Assembly (NCBI GenBank): GCA_019096195.1
Contig: JAGTXK010000122.1
Location: forward strand, 131,501-195,500
Reading direction: 5' to 3'
Origin: Boletus sp. NGJ
Lineage: Eukaryota > Basidiomycota > Agaricomycetes > Boletales > Boletaceae
Length of the DNA stretch: 64,000 nucleotides
This document shows positions 1-12,206 of this stretch, in pieces (position 1 is the stretch's first letter; every line of letters starts with the position of its first letter). A program made the translations under genes and the position numbers. The notes under the pieces are model-generated. The model worked only from the letters and a program-made list of their open reading frames with translations, had not been told where the DNA came from and made no database searches.

Positions 1-122
1 TCGCGAGAACTGACAGATGGCATGCATCGATGATGCCCAGACACTCGAGCTGGTGGAGAAGTGTGATCGTATAAATGTCGGTTTTTCCGCGCCTTGGGCC
101 GGGGAAGATGACTGTGTGCCTC
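1..122. repeat. Inverted duplicate fragment, copy A (truncated by window edge)
   Basis: Read in reverse complement, this stretch matches 11776-11907 at roughly 90% identity by eye, with a few substitutions and small indels. The copy at 11776-11907 is openly translatable on the minus strand (a segment around DARTLELVEK is readable in both copies), so the pair looks like two pieces of one old coding sequence rather than a simple repeat. The copy begins at or before the window edge, so its true extent is unknown. No gene family was recognised. Confidence 0.8.
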
Positions 123-1785
123 CTGGCCTGGGCCTAGGCTAGCGGAACGAGTGCGTCGAACTCAGCTATTATCCTTGTCCGACTCGATGTTATACACAGA
201 TCTTTATGAGCCCGTATCCACGGAACTCGGCTGGAACTCGTGGTCACTGCAAGTTTCAACTTGAACGGCACACTACCTAGGGCCCTGTTGTGCCGCTGCG
301 CGCTGCAGTAGCTATGGCCACTGAGTCGATCTATACCCCGTTGTCAATCTACGAAGCGATTCTCGTCAACGTTTCCCTCACCACGGGCTCATGCCACGTA
401 AACAACAGATGATCGTGCAGCGCATCCTTGGCCTCGTAAAAAGTTACAGCCTGTCCTTTGCACTCTCCCTCCCCCAGATCCCTTGCCATCTTCCACCACA
501 ACGTCCGAATTGAATCTGACAACGGCTCCGCACCCCCCCCCCCCCAACACCAACGTCCTCGGGAACCCTTGAAATCGTACATCGATGCCGGACTCGCCCA
601 TGCATTTTTTTCTGCGAACCCGAGTCCGAATGGGCCCAGAAAAGCCATCTTGCCATAGTTCACCGCGCGCACGTGGACCAGCTCCGCAGTACCTACATAT
701 TTAATCCACCGAAAACTGGCTTGCAAGGGAACTCAGCAGCCCGTCGTTTGACGGACCAGAGTCCGCCCAAGGCGAGAGAAGGAGTAAACCACTTGGCATC
801 TGCGACTGTCTGAAATCAGAATGATAATCCGCAGTCTCTTGCTTAAATACCCGTATCATTGCCAAGTGCAGAATCCCCTTGCACAATCACATCTTCGGGC
901 CGAAACCGAAACCGTTCTAAACTACCCCGCCAACGCGTCCAACAGTGCTCAATTGAGTCAGCGGGGTGGGCAGAGAGTTGCATGTAGCTGCCGCCGTGGA
1001 GACGGTAGCGGACATTGTCGCCTGTTTGGTGTGATGCACCAGCGGGGAGGGTGGTGTTGCGGTCGACCCAGTATCCGGGGATGCGAGTGCAAGTGACATT
1101 GGCGGCGCGGGTGAGGTCGAGGATGCTCCCGGTGATGCGATGGGGGACAGGATCAACCCAGACTGATTTGACGCCTGGACCGGACGCCGGGACGCGATGG
1201 CGTGGTGGGTCGGGAAATGGACCGGTTCTGTTACGTTGCAAGAAACGTCAACAGAAATCCCTTGTGAAAAGCGCAAGTCTACGGATGGGTAGACGCGATA
1301 CAGACTCGGATGTCGGAATACGGCCGGGTGATCGACAACCCGGGCGCCGGGACTCCGCTATGATGGCATGACCGAGGGTGAGCACTGACTCGCCACCAAT
1401 ATGTCTGAAAAGTGTGGTAGAGACACCTGCCAGAGGCTGGTAAGGTTATATAATTACTTGCGCAGTTCGTAGACCATTTATAAAGCCAGTGTGGGCTGAG
1501 GGCCATGGCATCAATTACTATATATACTAGTACAATTTGTGTGATGAGAGCTCTCCGATTGGTCGTGTTTTCTTGAACGATCTTGACTAGCGACTCTTGT
1601 CCACGACGACGGATCATGGAACCATGAATAATGACACAACGTGTGTCTCTGACTCCGGCACCCTGGCACGCACGTTCGTTGTTCGCCGCACTCTCAGCGC
1701 AGTTCACACCAACAGTTCGCATCATTCAAAATGCTGATCACTCGCACGGAATCCGGCCTTGAGCCGTGAGTCACCCATCATCGTG
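123..1785. other. Intergenic region upstream of the phosphatase; decayed coding scraps on the minus strand
   Basis: No complete gene is supported. Minus-strand frames at 349-726 and 843-1276 have protein-like composition; the second, with segments such as NVTCTRIPGYWVDRN, changes frame and lacks a convincing start. They could be remnants of a degraded gene. A C10 homopolymer lies near 531-541. The stretch nearest 1786 should contain the promoter of the phosphatase gene; AT-rich TATA-like words occur near 1445 and 1478, but none is clearly the core promoter. Confidence 0.4.
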
Positions 1786-3931
1786 ATGCTACAACTCACC
1801 CTTCTCGTGGCAGTTGCAACCGCCTTCCTCGGCGTTGACGCCCAGTTCATCGACCTCACCAACAGTTCCACTCCCTGGTCGTGTCTTGCAGAGTCCACTG
1901 GCGTGCACGTTCCTGGATCTGTTCCCTGCAATCCTTATGAACCCCTCCAGCAGCACCTCGCCTTTGCTGGCCCGACCGGTATGACCGTCAGCTGGAGCAC
2001 TCACGCCCAGCTCGATACTCCGCAGGTCTGGTACGGCAAGTCCCCCACCGCCCTCACCAACGTTGCCACCGGAAGCTCGAGTACCTATCCTACCTCCCGT
2101 GTGTGGGATAACCACGTTAAAATTACCGGACTCAAACCAAACACGAAATACTGGTACCGTACCTCTTACCAGTTGAGTTCTTTCTCCATCCATGTCTGTT
2201 TCTGTTGTCTCACCACCCTTTTGGCAGAAACTGTGCTGGGTGTGCATACAGAGCCACTGACACCTTCACCACTGCTCGCGAAGCGGGTGATGAAGCTCCC
2301 TTCACACTGGCGGTCGTCGTCGATCTTGGTTTGATGGGTGCTGATGGCCTCAGCACCAAGGTAGGCCCATATGGCGGTGCAGCGAACCCACTCGGCCCCC
2401 ACGACCTCAACACGATCCAGAGTCTCATCGAGAACCAGGAGTATGTCCTTCTTTCAACTAGTATACCACTCTTCTCGCTCATCCCTTTCTCAGTACTTAT
2501 GAATTCATCGCTCATCTCGGTGATATTGCTTATGCCGATTACTTCATTAAAGAGAGTTGGGAAGGCTACTTTGGCAACAACAGCCTTATCCCAAACACGA
2601 CGAGCGTCGTCGAAGGCTATAATGTCTTGCTCGAGCAGTTCTATGACCAGATGACGCCTCTCACTAGCGCAAAAGCCTACATGATTGGTGTAGGAAACCA
2701 CGAGGCAAGTCTCCCCGTTCTGACCCCCATCCTTATGCTCATCATGTATACACATTCAGGCTAACTGCGATAACGGGTAAGCTTCGCATACATGTACTTG
2801 TATCTCAAGATTCGACTCAGCCCACTCTTAGTGGAACCAAGGATTCCGTCCACAATATCACTTACACCACCTCCATCTGTGTTCCAGGCCAAACAAACTT
2901 TACTGGATATGGTGAGTCCAACCATCGTCATCCCGTTTTCCTCTCCTCGTGAACGAATCCGATTTCCATACCACAGTCAACCACTTCCGTATGCCCGCTG
3001 ACGAATCCGGTGGCGACGGCAACTTCTGGTACTCCTTCGACTACGGCCTCGCCCACTTCGTCGTCGTCGATACCGAAACTGACTTCCCTGTTGGTATCCA
3101 GTCGCCAGACGAAATCGGGGGGACCGACACCGGCGCGAACAGCGGTCCGTTTGGATACCCGAATCAGCAATATGACTGGTTCGAGAACGATCTCGCCTCT
3201 GTCGACCGCAAAAAGACACCTTGGGTGGTCGTCGGTCTTCATCGGCCGTGGTACGTCGGCGGCGGGAAAGGCTCGGCCTGCTTGCCCTGTCAGCAGGCGT
3301 TCGAACCATTGATGGTCAAGTACGGCGTCGACCTTTACATGCAAGGACACATCCACGTGAGTTCCTTTTTTTTTTTTTTTTCCGAGGTCGAACACAATGT
3401 GTCTTTTTCGATGCTGACGCTACTCTGGCCATCCACAGCTTTACGAGCGCAACGCCCCGATCGCCAATTGTAAGTACCAACCTACACATGGACGCCGGAT
3501 CCAAACTGACTCGGTTCCTGTTTCCAAGACTCGATCGATCCCGCAGGACTGAACAACCCGACTGCACCCTGGAACATCGTCAACGGTGCCGCAGGTCACT
3601 ACGACGGTCTTGACCCATTGGTGGCTGCCCCGTACTACTCTGTCAAGGCTTTGGATACGTGCGTTTTTCTTCTTCCTCCTCGTCCTCGTCCTCGTCCGCG
3701 CATCCTTTCTTTCTTTCTTCCTTGCCTCGTTGGCATGATCTCTTCTTTTTCTGTGGTGGGTCGTACATGGCGCTGACGATGACGATGATGGCGCTCCGCG
3801 TACACAGTGCCTACGGTTGGTCCCGACTGACGTTCCACAACCGAACGCATCTCACGCACGAGTTCGTCGGGAGCGCAAACGGAAGCATTCTCGATACCGC
3901 GACCTTGTACAAAGCGCACGATTTCTCTTAA
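1786..3931 (+). CDS. Purple acid phosphatase (secreted metallophosphoesterase)
   Basis: The product should be a secreted or vacuolar dinuclear-metal acid phosphatase that releases phosphate from organic esters. ATG at 1786 begins a signal peptide (MLQLTLLVAVATAFLGVDA); the longer upstream frame starts at TTG and was not used. A fibronectin-like N-terminal PAP domain follows (TVSWSTHAQ, NTKYWYRT), then the metallophosphoesterase motifs spread over several exons: VDLG near 2320, HLGDIAYAD near 2515-2550, GNHE near 2695, GLHRPWY near 3235 and GHIH followed by LYER split by the intron at about 3357-3438. The C-terminal domain ends at 3931. Introns are short, and one contains a 16-base T run near 3368. 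All five metal-ligand blocks are present and no stop falls in the inferred exons, so the gene looks functional. It converges on the large minus-strand gene ending at 4314. Identification is by family motifs; exon edges are inferred from GT-AG sites. Confidence 0.95.
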
Positions 3932-4313
3932 CGGAGATGGTCAAGGAAATTAGGATACGACGCGAGGCGTCGTCCACAGTGTCTGTAAATAAGATGGCAA
4001 TTGGAAACACGTATATTGTTCTCATGCACGTGTGCGGATGGTGGTGTGAAGCCAATTCACAACATCACAGGGTACCTGGTACTCAATATGGCAAGATTCA
4101 CGACGTTGTTACCCCGCTGCAAGGACGTATGTGACCAAGTACAAGATGATATTGTCCAACGATCTCGTCAAGGTCTTCTTCTCGGTTACTGTCACATTTG
4201 AGATATAGAAAAGAGGTATGGCATATGGGTGGAGGATGATGAAAAAGCATAGGTACATAGATGACAAAAATAGCGGTCAAAGATAGCAACAAGGTGTGCG
4301 TCAACACATTCAT

Positions 4314-7300
4314 TCATGCGCGGATGGGCCTCACCGACGCCGGCATCGGTCGTCCTCTCGGCCTCGGTCGATTCAGTCGCAAACCATCCGAAGGCCTGTA
4401 CCAATTCAATCACCTTTCAGTTCACGCCATAGCCCGGGCCAGAAAACAACACTCACGTCATCATGGCTCCTTGCGAGACGTTTGTTGCAGCTGGGGCTCC
4501 AATGTTGATGTTACCAATGGTCGTGTTGTTCTCCTTATTCTCAATGCCGTTCCGGCCCGTGCTCTTCTTTGACCATCCAAATGCGCCACGCCGTGTCGTC
4601 GGTCCAACACAAGGCCGAGCCGGAACACCCAAGATACGTCCAGGCTTGTCTGGAGAGATGACACATTCCTTCGACTCCGCAGACACCGTCGACTGTATAT
4701 TCGGATTGACCGTGATTTGTTGCAATGCGGTGGAACCTGGAAAAGGTCGACGAGGTGCGGCGTTGTCGATAGATGTGGCGAGAGAAGCCGCAACCGTCGC
4801 CCGTAGATGTTCCGCACTGGGGGAGGATGTGAACGATGTCTTGATGGTTCGAGGGTACGGCGAGGGCCGACTGTTGACCCGTGATCGCACGCGATGAGGG
4901 CGGAGGTCAGACGGAAGTGGACCAAAGGTTTGTAGCGAATGGTCTAACATCGCTTTTATTCCTGATGGATGCCGCGGAGGGTCAAATGCTAGCAAAGGTG
5001 TCAACACCAAAAAAATCCAGCACGCGAACAACTCACATTGAAGCGCGAAAACTGAAAACGGCGTGTCCAGCCACGTACGTTTGCTCTCCGTGACCGCATC
5101 CTCGGCTTCGTCCCGGAGAGCATAATACCTTCTGAGCGCTGTGATCCCTCGTTCGTCATCCCACAACGAATACGACTCCACGGACGACGTTTCGGGATCC
5201 ATAACATACACTTGAGGCGGATCCATTGTTTTCGCCTCAACTTTAGCGAGCTTGATCGTATTAGGTGTGGACCCCAGGGTCGACTGTTCAGGAGAACTCA
5301 TATGTGACAGCGGCGAGGTGAATTCCTCCTCTATTGTTTCGTACACGGAGGTTCGTGACGCGCGAGCTTGGGATATACGTCGGCGGTGGCCGTGACCGCG
5401 TACGTGAGGGCGGGCACGATCAAATGTGGCATTGGATAATGGTTGTGTGGCGTTTGAAAGCAAGACATTCAGTTGCGATAAATCGATACTAGACAACGAT
5501 CCTTCCGAGAACGAAGAGTAACCGTCCGAAATGGAGAGTGGGGGTGTTTCTGCCCCTGAACTCGACGTACAGGTACTCGACCGGGAGCGATTGGCGCGCT
5601 TGGGCCGAGTGAAAACGGGCAATCGGACTACAGCATAAGGTGAGCACCATACCCCATGTGTCGCATGTGACACTTACACGAACCTGAGAAGTCCTCGCCG
5701 TCTCCCATCAATGCAGTGTTCTCGAGGCTCTGGCGCTCGAGGAGACCGTGCTTTGCGCGAATCATGCGTTCGTCGCCAAATTTAAACGAGTTCACGGTGG
5801 AGGCGATCGAAGGTTTCGTTTCGATAACGCGCGACATCACCGGGGACTCGTGATCCTCCGGGTGGGCGCTCTTGATGCGACTGAATACTGTTTCAGGAGG
5901 GTTGGCGAGAATGTTTTTGCGTCGCTCTGCTTGGATGCATGGCGAAGCACCGATCATTGATGTCACGGAACGGCGCCGTACGTGACCACCACCCAGCATC
6001 TGATCATGTATTAAATAAAAATATTGAATGAAGAGTGAAAACGTACAGAGATCATCGTGTCGTCCTCCTTGGGCGGGCTATGCACGCTCTGGACGCTCAG
6101 GCTTGAAATAGGGCGATAACGGGGAGGCTTCGCGGCATCGTTGTCCGAATGTTGTTCAAAGAATGTCGAATCAGACGAGCAGACCGAGTTTCGACACCCA
6201 GTCTTCTCGAACAGCGAGTCGGTCTTTTGAGACTCACACCGACTGTCCATAATCGAGTCGTACGACGTCCGATTGTCGTACTCCTCCGAACGCTTTCGTT
6301 CTCCGCGTACACTGCCAGCTCGACTGGGGGGAGGCGATGCAGATATGGATGTCAATGGTGTACCATGCTCCAGAGCAGAGTCGAGCATCTTGTCCCCCAG
6401 ACCAGGTCGTCCAAGCTGCGTTCCCGAAAAGTCACTGACCACGGATTCGACCGAAAAATTTGATCGATGTCGAGTCCAAGAAAATCGTTGGCAGTTGGTA
6501 TATGAGGGGGCAACGCTGCCTATGCTCGTGCTGGAGTCGCCACGGCGGTGGTAGGTGGAGTTGCGGTGGTTGAAAAGACTAACGGGTGGTCCGACAGACA
6601 CGCCAGAGTCCTGTCGACGGTGACCGCGGCTGTAAGGGTGGACGAGGGATGTGCGGGGGTAGTAGCTTGAGGCATCACTATCCACTCTACGACGAAGCGG
6701 CTGTCGACGGAGGAAAGAGAAGGTATCGTCAACCGAAGTCGACATTGTAAATGAAAAGTCATCTGATGAGGGCCTCTCTCGCAAGCTTGGTAGAGGGACG
6801 ACAGAGCCATAATCGAAAGGATCGGCAGAACCTCCATGAAGAACATTGCCGTAGGACGACACCGAAGCGATACTGTAGAAGGATTCGTGTTTGCGATGTC
6901 GCCTATCAGACGTTGAGTTCGGCAGGGGATAGAACCCGGGGCGACTGTCATTAAACTCGAAACCTCGTCGCACCTCCGCAAACGAATCAAACCCTACGAA
7001 ACTCAACACGGAAGGATTGCGTTGATGACCAGCGATCACATGGGAATTCCGAGCGGCATTGCGAGTCTCGCGCTGAGAACTGGCACCAGAATCGAGCCGA
7101 GGTCGCTTAGGTGGCGACTCAATCTCAATGGTGTGGGCAAGGATCGACCCCATCAACGAGTCTTCATCACCAGGAAATGATGCCATGGAGAGAGATCTTG
7201 CAATCTCGGGGGGTGGAATGATATCCGACAGCGTGAGCGGCAAAGTATCTTTCTTATTCGATGAGGAATGCTTTCCACCAAACTTGAAATCACGGTTGAG

Positions 7301-10300
7301 CTGTCCGTCCGAGGGTCGAGACGCAACGGATGGAACATTTCGTAGGACCTCAGGCGCGATGATGTTGAGCAGCTCCTCCTCCTCCTCCTCCTCCTCCGCA
7401 GTTGTGGCAAAACTATCCAAGCCGGAGCGTAAAGACGGCTCCGCGTTGACACCGATCGGGAGGCTAAAGGAGCTCTCACCCGCCCGAGACAACTCATCCT
7501 GTAGCGTGTTGAGTTGAGGTATGGGTGGTAGATCCCCGAAGTCGCAGCGGAGGTCAACCTTGGCGGGAGTACGGAATGCGTTCTCGAGCTGCTCTATGAA
7601 GCTACGGCGATCAGATGCACCAGATTCGTTTAGCTTTTGCAACTCCCCAGTGAAGTCAAATGACCTCTTAGTGTCGTCCTCAGATAATGTCTCCTCAACG
7701 TCATTGTGGTGGTCGTCCCCATTGACCACGGCCGCTCGGAAGCCAGGAATCTCAGATAGTGAGCTCCTCGGAGACGGGCTGTCGAGTACCGGTAAAGGCA
7801 TCTCGGGGGGCAAGCCTGGAGAAGCGGGCGGGGGCGCTGGCGCACGATCGAACGAAATGGTATCGTCTCCCTCTTGATCTGAATTTGACAAGATAACCTG
7901 GAGCTCATCGGGGATGTCAGAGTCTGGATCGCTCCCGTCGTAGTCCTGCTCAGCAATACTGCCCACAGAACCACCCATGGTACCAGCGAGCCCAAGGTTG
8001 CGACGAACCTCGGGAAGGATAGGTAGATTATCATCATCAAGAGCCGCGCGAGGAACCAAGGAAAACGTCTTGCGAGCGTAGCCTTGGGCCTTCTTGAACA
8101 CTGGCGAGACAGAGAGCGTTCCTCGAGACTCTGCCTTGGAATGACCAGAGCCGAACGTCTGCGTTGATGGGGAGCGGTCTGTCATGCTGGTGACGAATGG
8201 CGAGATGCCTGTAGAAGCACCCACCACCGTCGTAGGGAGACGAGTAGTCGCGGGACGAAGTGCTTTGAAGACGGGCGATGGATCTACAGCCGGCGCGGGC
8301 GTCAGTGTTCGCCTGTGCTTTCGGACGGTCGCCATATTATCCTGGAAGTTACTCATCGTACTGGGGGAAGGTTTTGAGGGAGAAATGCCTGCGTTTAATG
8401 TGGACCATGGAGCGATGTTCTGACCGAGCTGTACACCAACGCTCTTTGAACCTAATTGCACATAGGGTCTGAGAGAGGTCATGGACGAATTTGTGCGTCG
8501 TAAACCCTTCACTGGGCTCTCCCCTGTCAATCTATTGTTGGACGACGAATTTGCGCACGGCTCCAGGAAGAACTGGGAACGATGGCTCATCGGCGTCATT
8601 TCGACACTTCCTGGAGTTGCCTCGAGATCAAGCCTGTTGATTAATTGGGCCAGGTCGTTCGTCGCCGCGTCCAAGAGTGACATGACCGCGTTGTCTGGGA
8701 TGCGTTCAGTTATAGTTCGGATGGTGGCAAATAAGATCTCACCATCATCCCCTTCGCAGGATGGTTTGGGTCGATTCCGCGCAAGAGGTTGGTCTGAAAC
8801 TGGTCGGTGACGTACATACTTTACGGGAGTTTCCATTGGCGAATTCCCTACATCGGCTTCATGTCGTCCAAGTTCGTGCCCGTCCACTGTCGCCTCCTCG
8901 ATTGCAACGACGGGCGTTACCGGTGGCCGTTCCCTCTCGTCGCGCTCCGATACAACCCCTGGGAATATCGCTGCTAGGGGAGACCTCTTCCAACTGTCTG
9001 ATGATTTCCGGGTAGAATCCTTCCCACTTTTGGATTTCTTGAGTTTCTTCTTCTTCTCCTCCTTCTCCTTACTCCTCGTCTCCTTCTCCTTCCGGCGGAT
9101 TTCCTTTACCGTCTGCAACCCCGCTTCATCCCATTTCACAGAGGCCACTCCCGAACTACCCGACGACTCGCGAGAGCCACAAGACTTAGTCGACATCGGG
9201 CGGAGAGAAGAGGCGGCGGACATTGTTGAACCAGACCGTCCCCTTGCAAGAACTCCACCCCCTAACAAACACGCAGAGTCCACCGACAAACGATGATTGA
9301 CGGTGTTGGATGCGACGACTGACGATGCCGTCGATCCACTGCGAGAAGAAGGTAACCGTATCGTCGAAGGCAGGCCGAGCCCCAATATGCTTGCCTTCTT
9401 TTTCCCGAGAGATTTAGACTCATTCTTGGGGGCAGCGGGGCTTGCACTCAATGCGCCCGCTTCGAAGCTGCTGCCTGAGTAGCGATTCGTTTCCTTTGCC
9501 TTGTCCTTCTTCTTCTTCTTCTTCTTCCCGTCGGACTCCTTATCCCTGATAGTTACCGCAGCGGCGTCGGGATTAGGTGTGTTCTTGAGTTGAGCCCAGC
9601 TACCAATACGGGCGAGAGAACGGACAGAGCGCATAGCCCTGATGGCAACGGAATCCTTGCCACTCCCTGATGCCGCAGCACCAGGCGCTACCGGCGGCGG
9701 AGTGGGGACACGTACGTGTTCCACAGGAGACTTGGGATGCTCTGCGTGAACCGGATTCGTGAGCAGAATCCCCGAGTCTAGCGAGTTGAATCGTGTGCGT
9801 GTGTCAGCAGGTTTGTCAGTTGGTTGAGGAGCTAAGGAATAACTCAGCACGACGACTCAGTGAATCCAATCTGAGTGACTCACATTTCGCGCGACCTTTA
9901 TCTTTTACCTTCTCCTTCTCCTTGGAGTCCCGCCTTCCGCGCCCAATGCTCCACCACTTCTGATTCTCATCCACCTTCACCTTCTTCAAACTCACCTTCT
10001 TCCCTCCTTTCTCCTTTGGTATCATAACAGACGGAACATTCGTCACTTCCCCCAACGTCCCCCATTGCATCCCATCCAATGCCAGTCGCGACTTCTTCTT
10101 CTTCACCATTAAAATCTCGCCAATGTCGGGGTCGTTGGCGGGATCGACATAAATTTCAAATCCGTTACTCCCATTCTGGACTGACGCGCCTGCGACGCGT
10201 CTGACTACGTCAGAAAAATCTTGCTCGCGGGCTTTTGCCGACGAGGATGACGACCCAAGAAGGTTGAGCTTTGACTTCTTGGGAACGAGACGCTTCCGTG

Positions 10301-10526
10301 ATGTCTCTCCACTTGTTGGCTTTGGCGCGATCAGAACATGTGATGCCTTGGAAGTTGTCCACGGCGCGACTTGGCTAACGCCATTTGTTGAATTTGCGTC
10401 GCAAGGGGTAGCAGTTGTCAAGCAGATGGTCGGAATCTGTGGTTTGGATGCAGGTGTAGCGAGTGGGGATGGGGGCCGTGAGAGAAGAGTATCCGTCGCT
10501 GGTCGTGAAAGCATTTGCAAGGGCAT
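4314..10526 (-). CDS. Large Ser/Lys-rich conserved hypothetical protein
   Basis: One gene of about 1,900 residues assembled from long minus-strand exons: 10526 to about 9890, about 9795 to 6046, about 5999 to 5680, about 5640 to 5082, then shorter exons to 4314. It starts at ATG 10526. The protein is low complexity: basic Lys runs near 9500 and 9040-9070, a Glu run encoded by a CTC microsatellite near 7375, and many Ser/Pro stretches. Better-conserved islands are RSVRSLARIGSWAQL near 9610 and LRRYYALRDEAEDAV near 5110. A 48-base intron at about 4983-5030 is a multiple of three and has no stop, so it is easily mistaken for coding sequence. I place the end at 4314 after a final intron, giving a basic RPRPRGRP tail; stopping at 4453 is the unspliced alternative. 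The composition suggests a disordered nuclear or signalling protein. Related basidiomycete proteins are usually annotated only as hypothetical or proteophosphoglycan-like, and I assign no function. Confidence 0.65.
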
Positions 10527-11775
10527 TAGTCAATAGCAAAGAGGTCGTTATGTGCACCGGTAAATTGTAGGACCGTGTCAATCGTAGGGTCGTTATGGAA
10601 CAAAGCGGTTTTCGAAATTTGGAAGCGATTAGACAAGATGGAAAGCGAGACGGGAACGGGAAATATGTGCAGTCGTCAGATCTAATTGTCGTTCGTTATT
10701 TTGAGTGCGTTCGACTGCTGAGTCGAATAAACCTTGTTGGATCGCGAGCGTTGGCAAGCGCGAAGTTAGCTTGTTAGAATCAGTTAGATGTTGAAAGCGG
10801 GTCGTGAGCTGGTAAAAAACGTTAATTCCTTGCGTTAGCAGGCGGAGTCTCTGCGAGTTCTCTCCATAAGTAACTGAGCTAACATGCAATCGAACGCCGG
10901 TGACTGACCTGGAGCGACGAAGCAAATAACTTACGGTCGTAAACGACAAGGCTTGCGAAAGCAACGACGACGGGGTCGGCGATGGCAAGCACTTGTTCTC
11001 CTTGACGTCGTTGGTTGCGGCGGCGCAGGGAAGAGAAACGATGTTTGGCTTCTTCCCGAGTCGAGCATGAACTCGAACTTGTTTGTGCTTGTAGGCGCAG
11101 GTGCAAACAACGCGTAAACAAAACGCGTCCCGAAAAACCACCGGCACTGCATCCTCGTGCCAATGCGTCAGAGCGCACGGGTTCTTCAATGGAATAGGGA
11201 AGGGATTGTACTAGTCACAGAACCTATCCCCTATGGTAACCACCCAGCCCTTGTCGAATCCCTCATCATTATTCGCGGGCCTCCCCAGAAGAATGTGGTG
11301 TCGACACCACGATTTTGCGCGCCGCTGAACAGGAAGCTAAGCTGGCAAGAGAAAAGCTAATGTTACCCCCGGAGACGCAAATGTTCAAAACCAAGGTCCC
11401 GAAGGCAGAACCTGCGGCCGAGCAACCCACACCTCCGGCTCCCAAATCCGTGATCTCACTCATTTTTCCTGCTTCCCGGCTTCTCTCCGAACTCCCCGCT
11501 TGTCATGCGGTACGTGGTTGTCCTGCATATTATGTTGAGAAGCACTGTACTTGAAGACTTGCGGTGCATCATCGCTGAAGGTATTGTCCCCGAAGGCCAT
11601 ATTTATGCATCAGCAAATTTGTTACGACCACGCTTGACATTTGTACACTTCAGTACACTTTCGTACACCAAGCCATGAGACAAACCCTTCACCTTACGCC
11701 ATGCTCCCGCACACCTGGGTCGTACAGTTACACGGGTGGATTTGAGCGGATTCCAAATTCCCGGAACACTACCCA
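10527..11775. other. Intergenic; divergent upstream region with one coding scrap
   Basis: This should contain the promoter of the large minus-strand gene starting at 10526. On the plus strand, 11298-11515 reads as a protein-like scrap (segment RAAEQEAKLAREKL followed by a Pro/Ala-rich tail) with no clear start or partner exons, possibly the end of a lost gene. The long frames in 10629-11189 are arginine- and serine-rich in several overlapping frames at once and are not supported as genes. Confidence 0.4.
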
Positions 11776-11907
11776 GGAGGCATACGTACAGTCATCCTCG
11801 ATCGCCAGCCCAAGGCATGGAAAAACCGACACATATATACGATCACGCTTTTCCACCAGCTCGAGTGTCCGGGCATCATCGATGCATGCATCTGTCAGTT
11901 CTCGCGA
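11776..11907. repeat. Inverted duplicate fragment, copy B
   Basis: Reverse-complement partner of the fragment at 1-122, about 11.7 kb away, enclosing the phosphatase and the large hypothetical gene. The minus strand is open through this copy and beyond (11728-12003), so copy B retains more of the original coding sequence than copy A. The family is not recognised. Confidence 0.8.
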
Positions 11908-12206
11908 GCTGCCGTCTCGGCCCACGAAGCCTGCATGAATTATTTGCGCCAGCCAGCTTTGTGCAATATCAACATGCAAGAATAGAACATTCAGTCGACC
12001 CAACAGGAAAGGCTGAAAGAGAGTATGACGTTGTTCGTCAGGATTGGCGAAGCTGCGTCATGAATCATGTACATAAGAGGTGCTCGTCGTCGTCGTCGTC
12101 GGACCCATTTCTGGTGCGCTTATTCTCAGGCTGTTGCCCATCTGACGACCAGCTTCGCCTCCCAGGTTCAAGGGCGACTAAGCACCCTGTCGCCGTGGTG
12201 CCAGAC

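Noticed and set aside
10629-11189. 186-codon minus-strand frame upstream of the large hypothetical gene
   Set aside because: Several overlapping frames are equally open, composition is Arg/Ser-biased and there is no conserved segment or splice structure.
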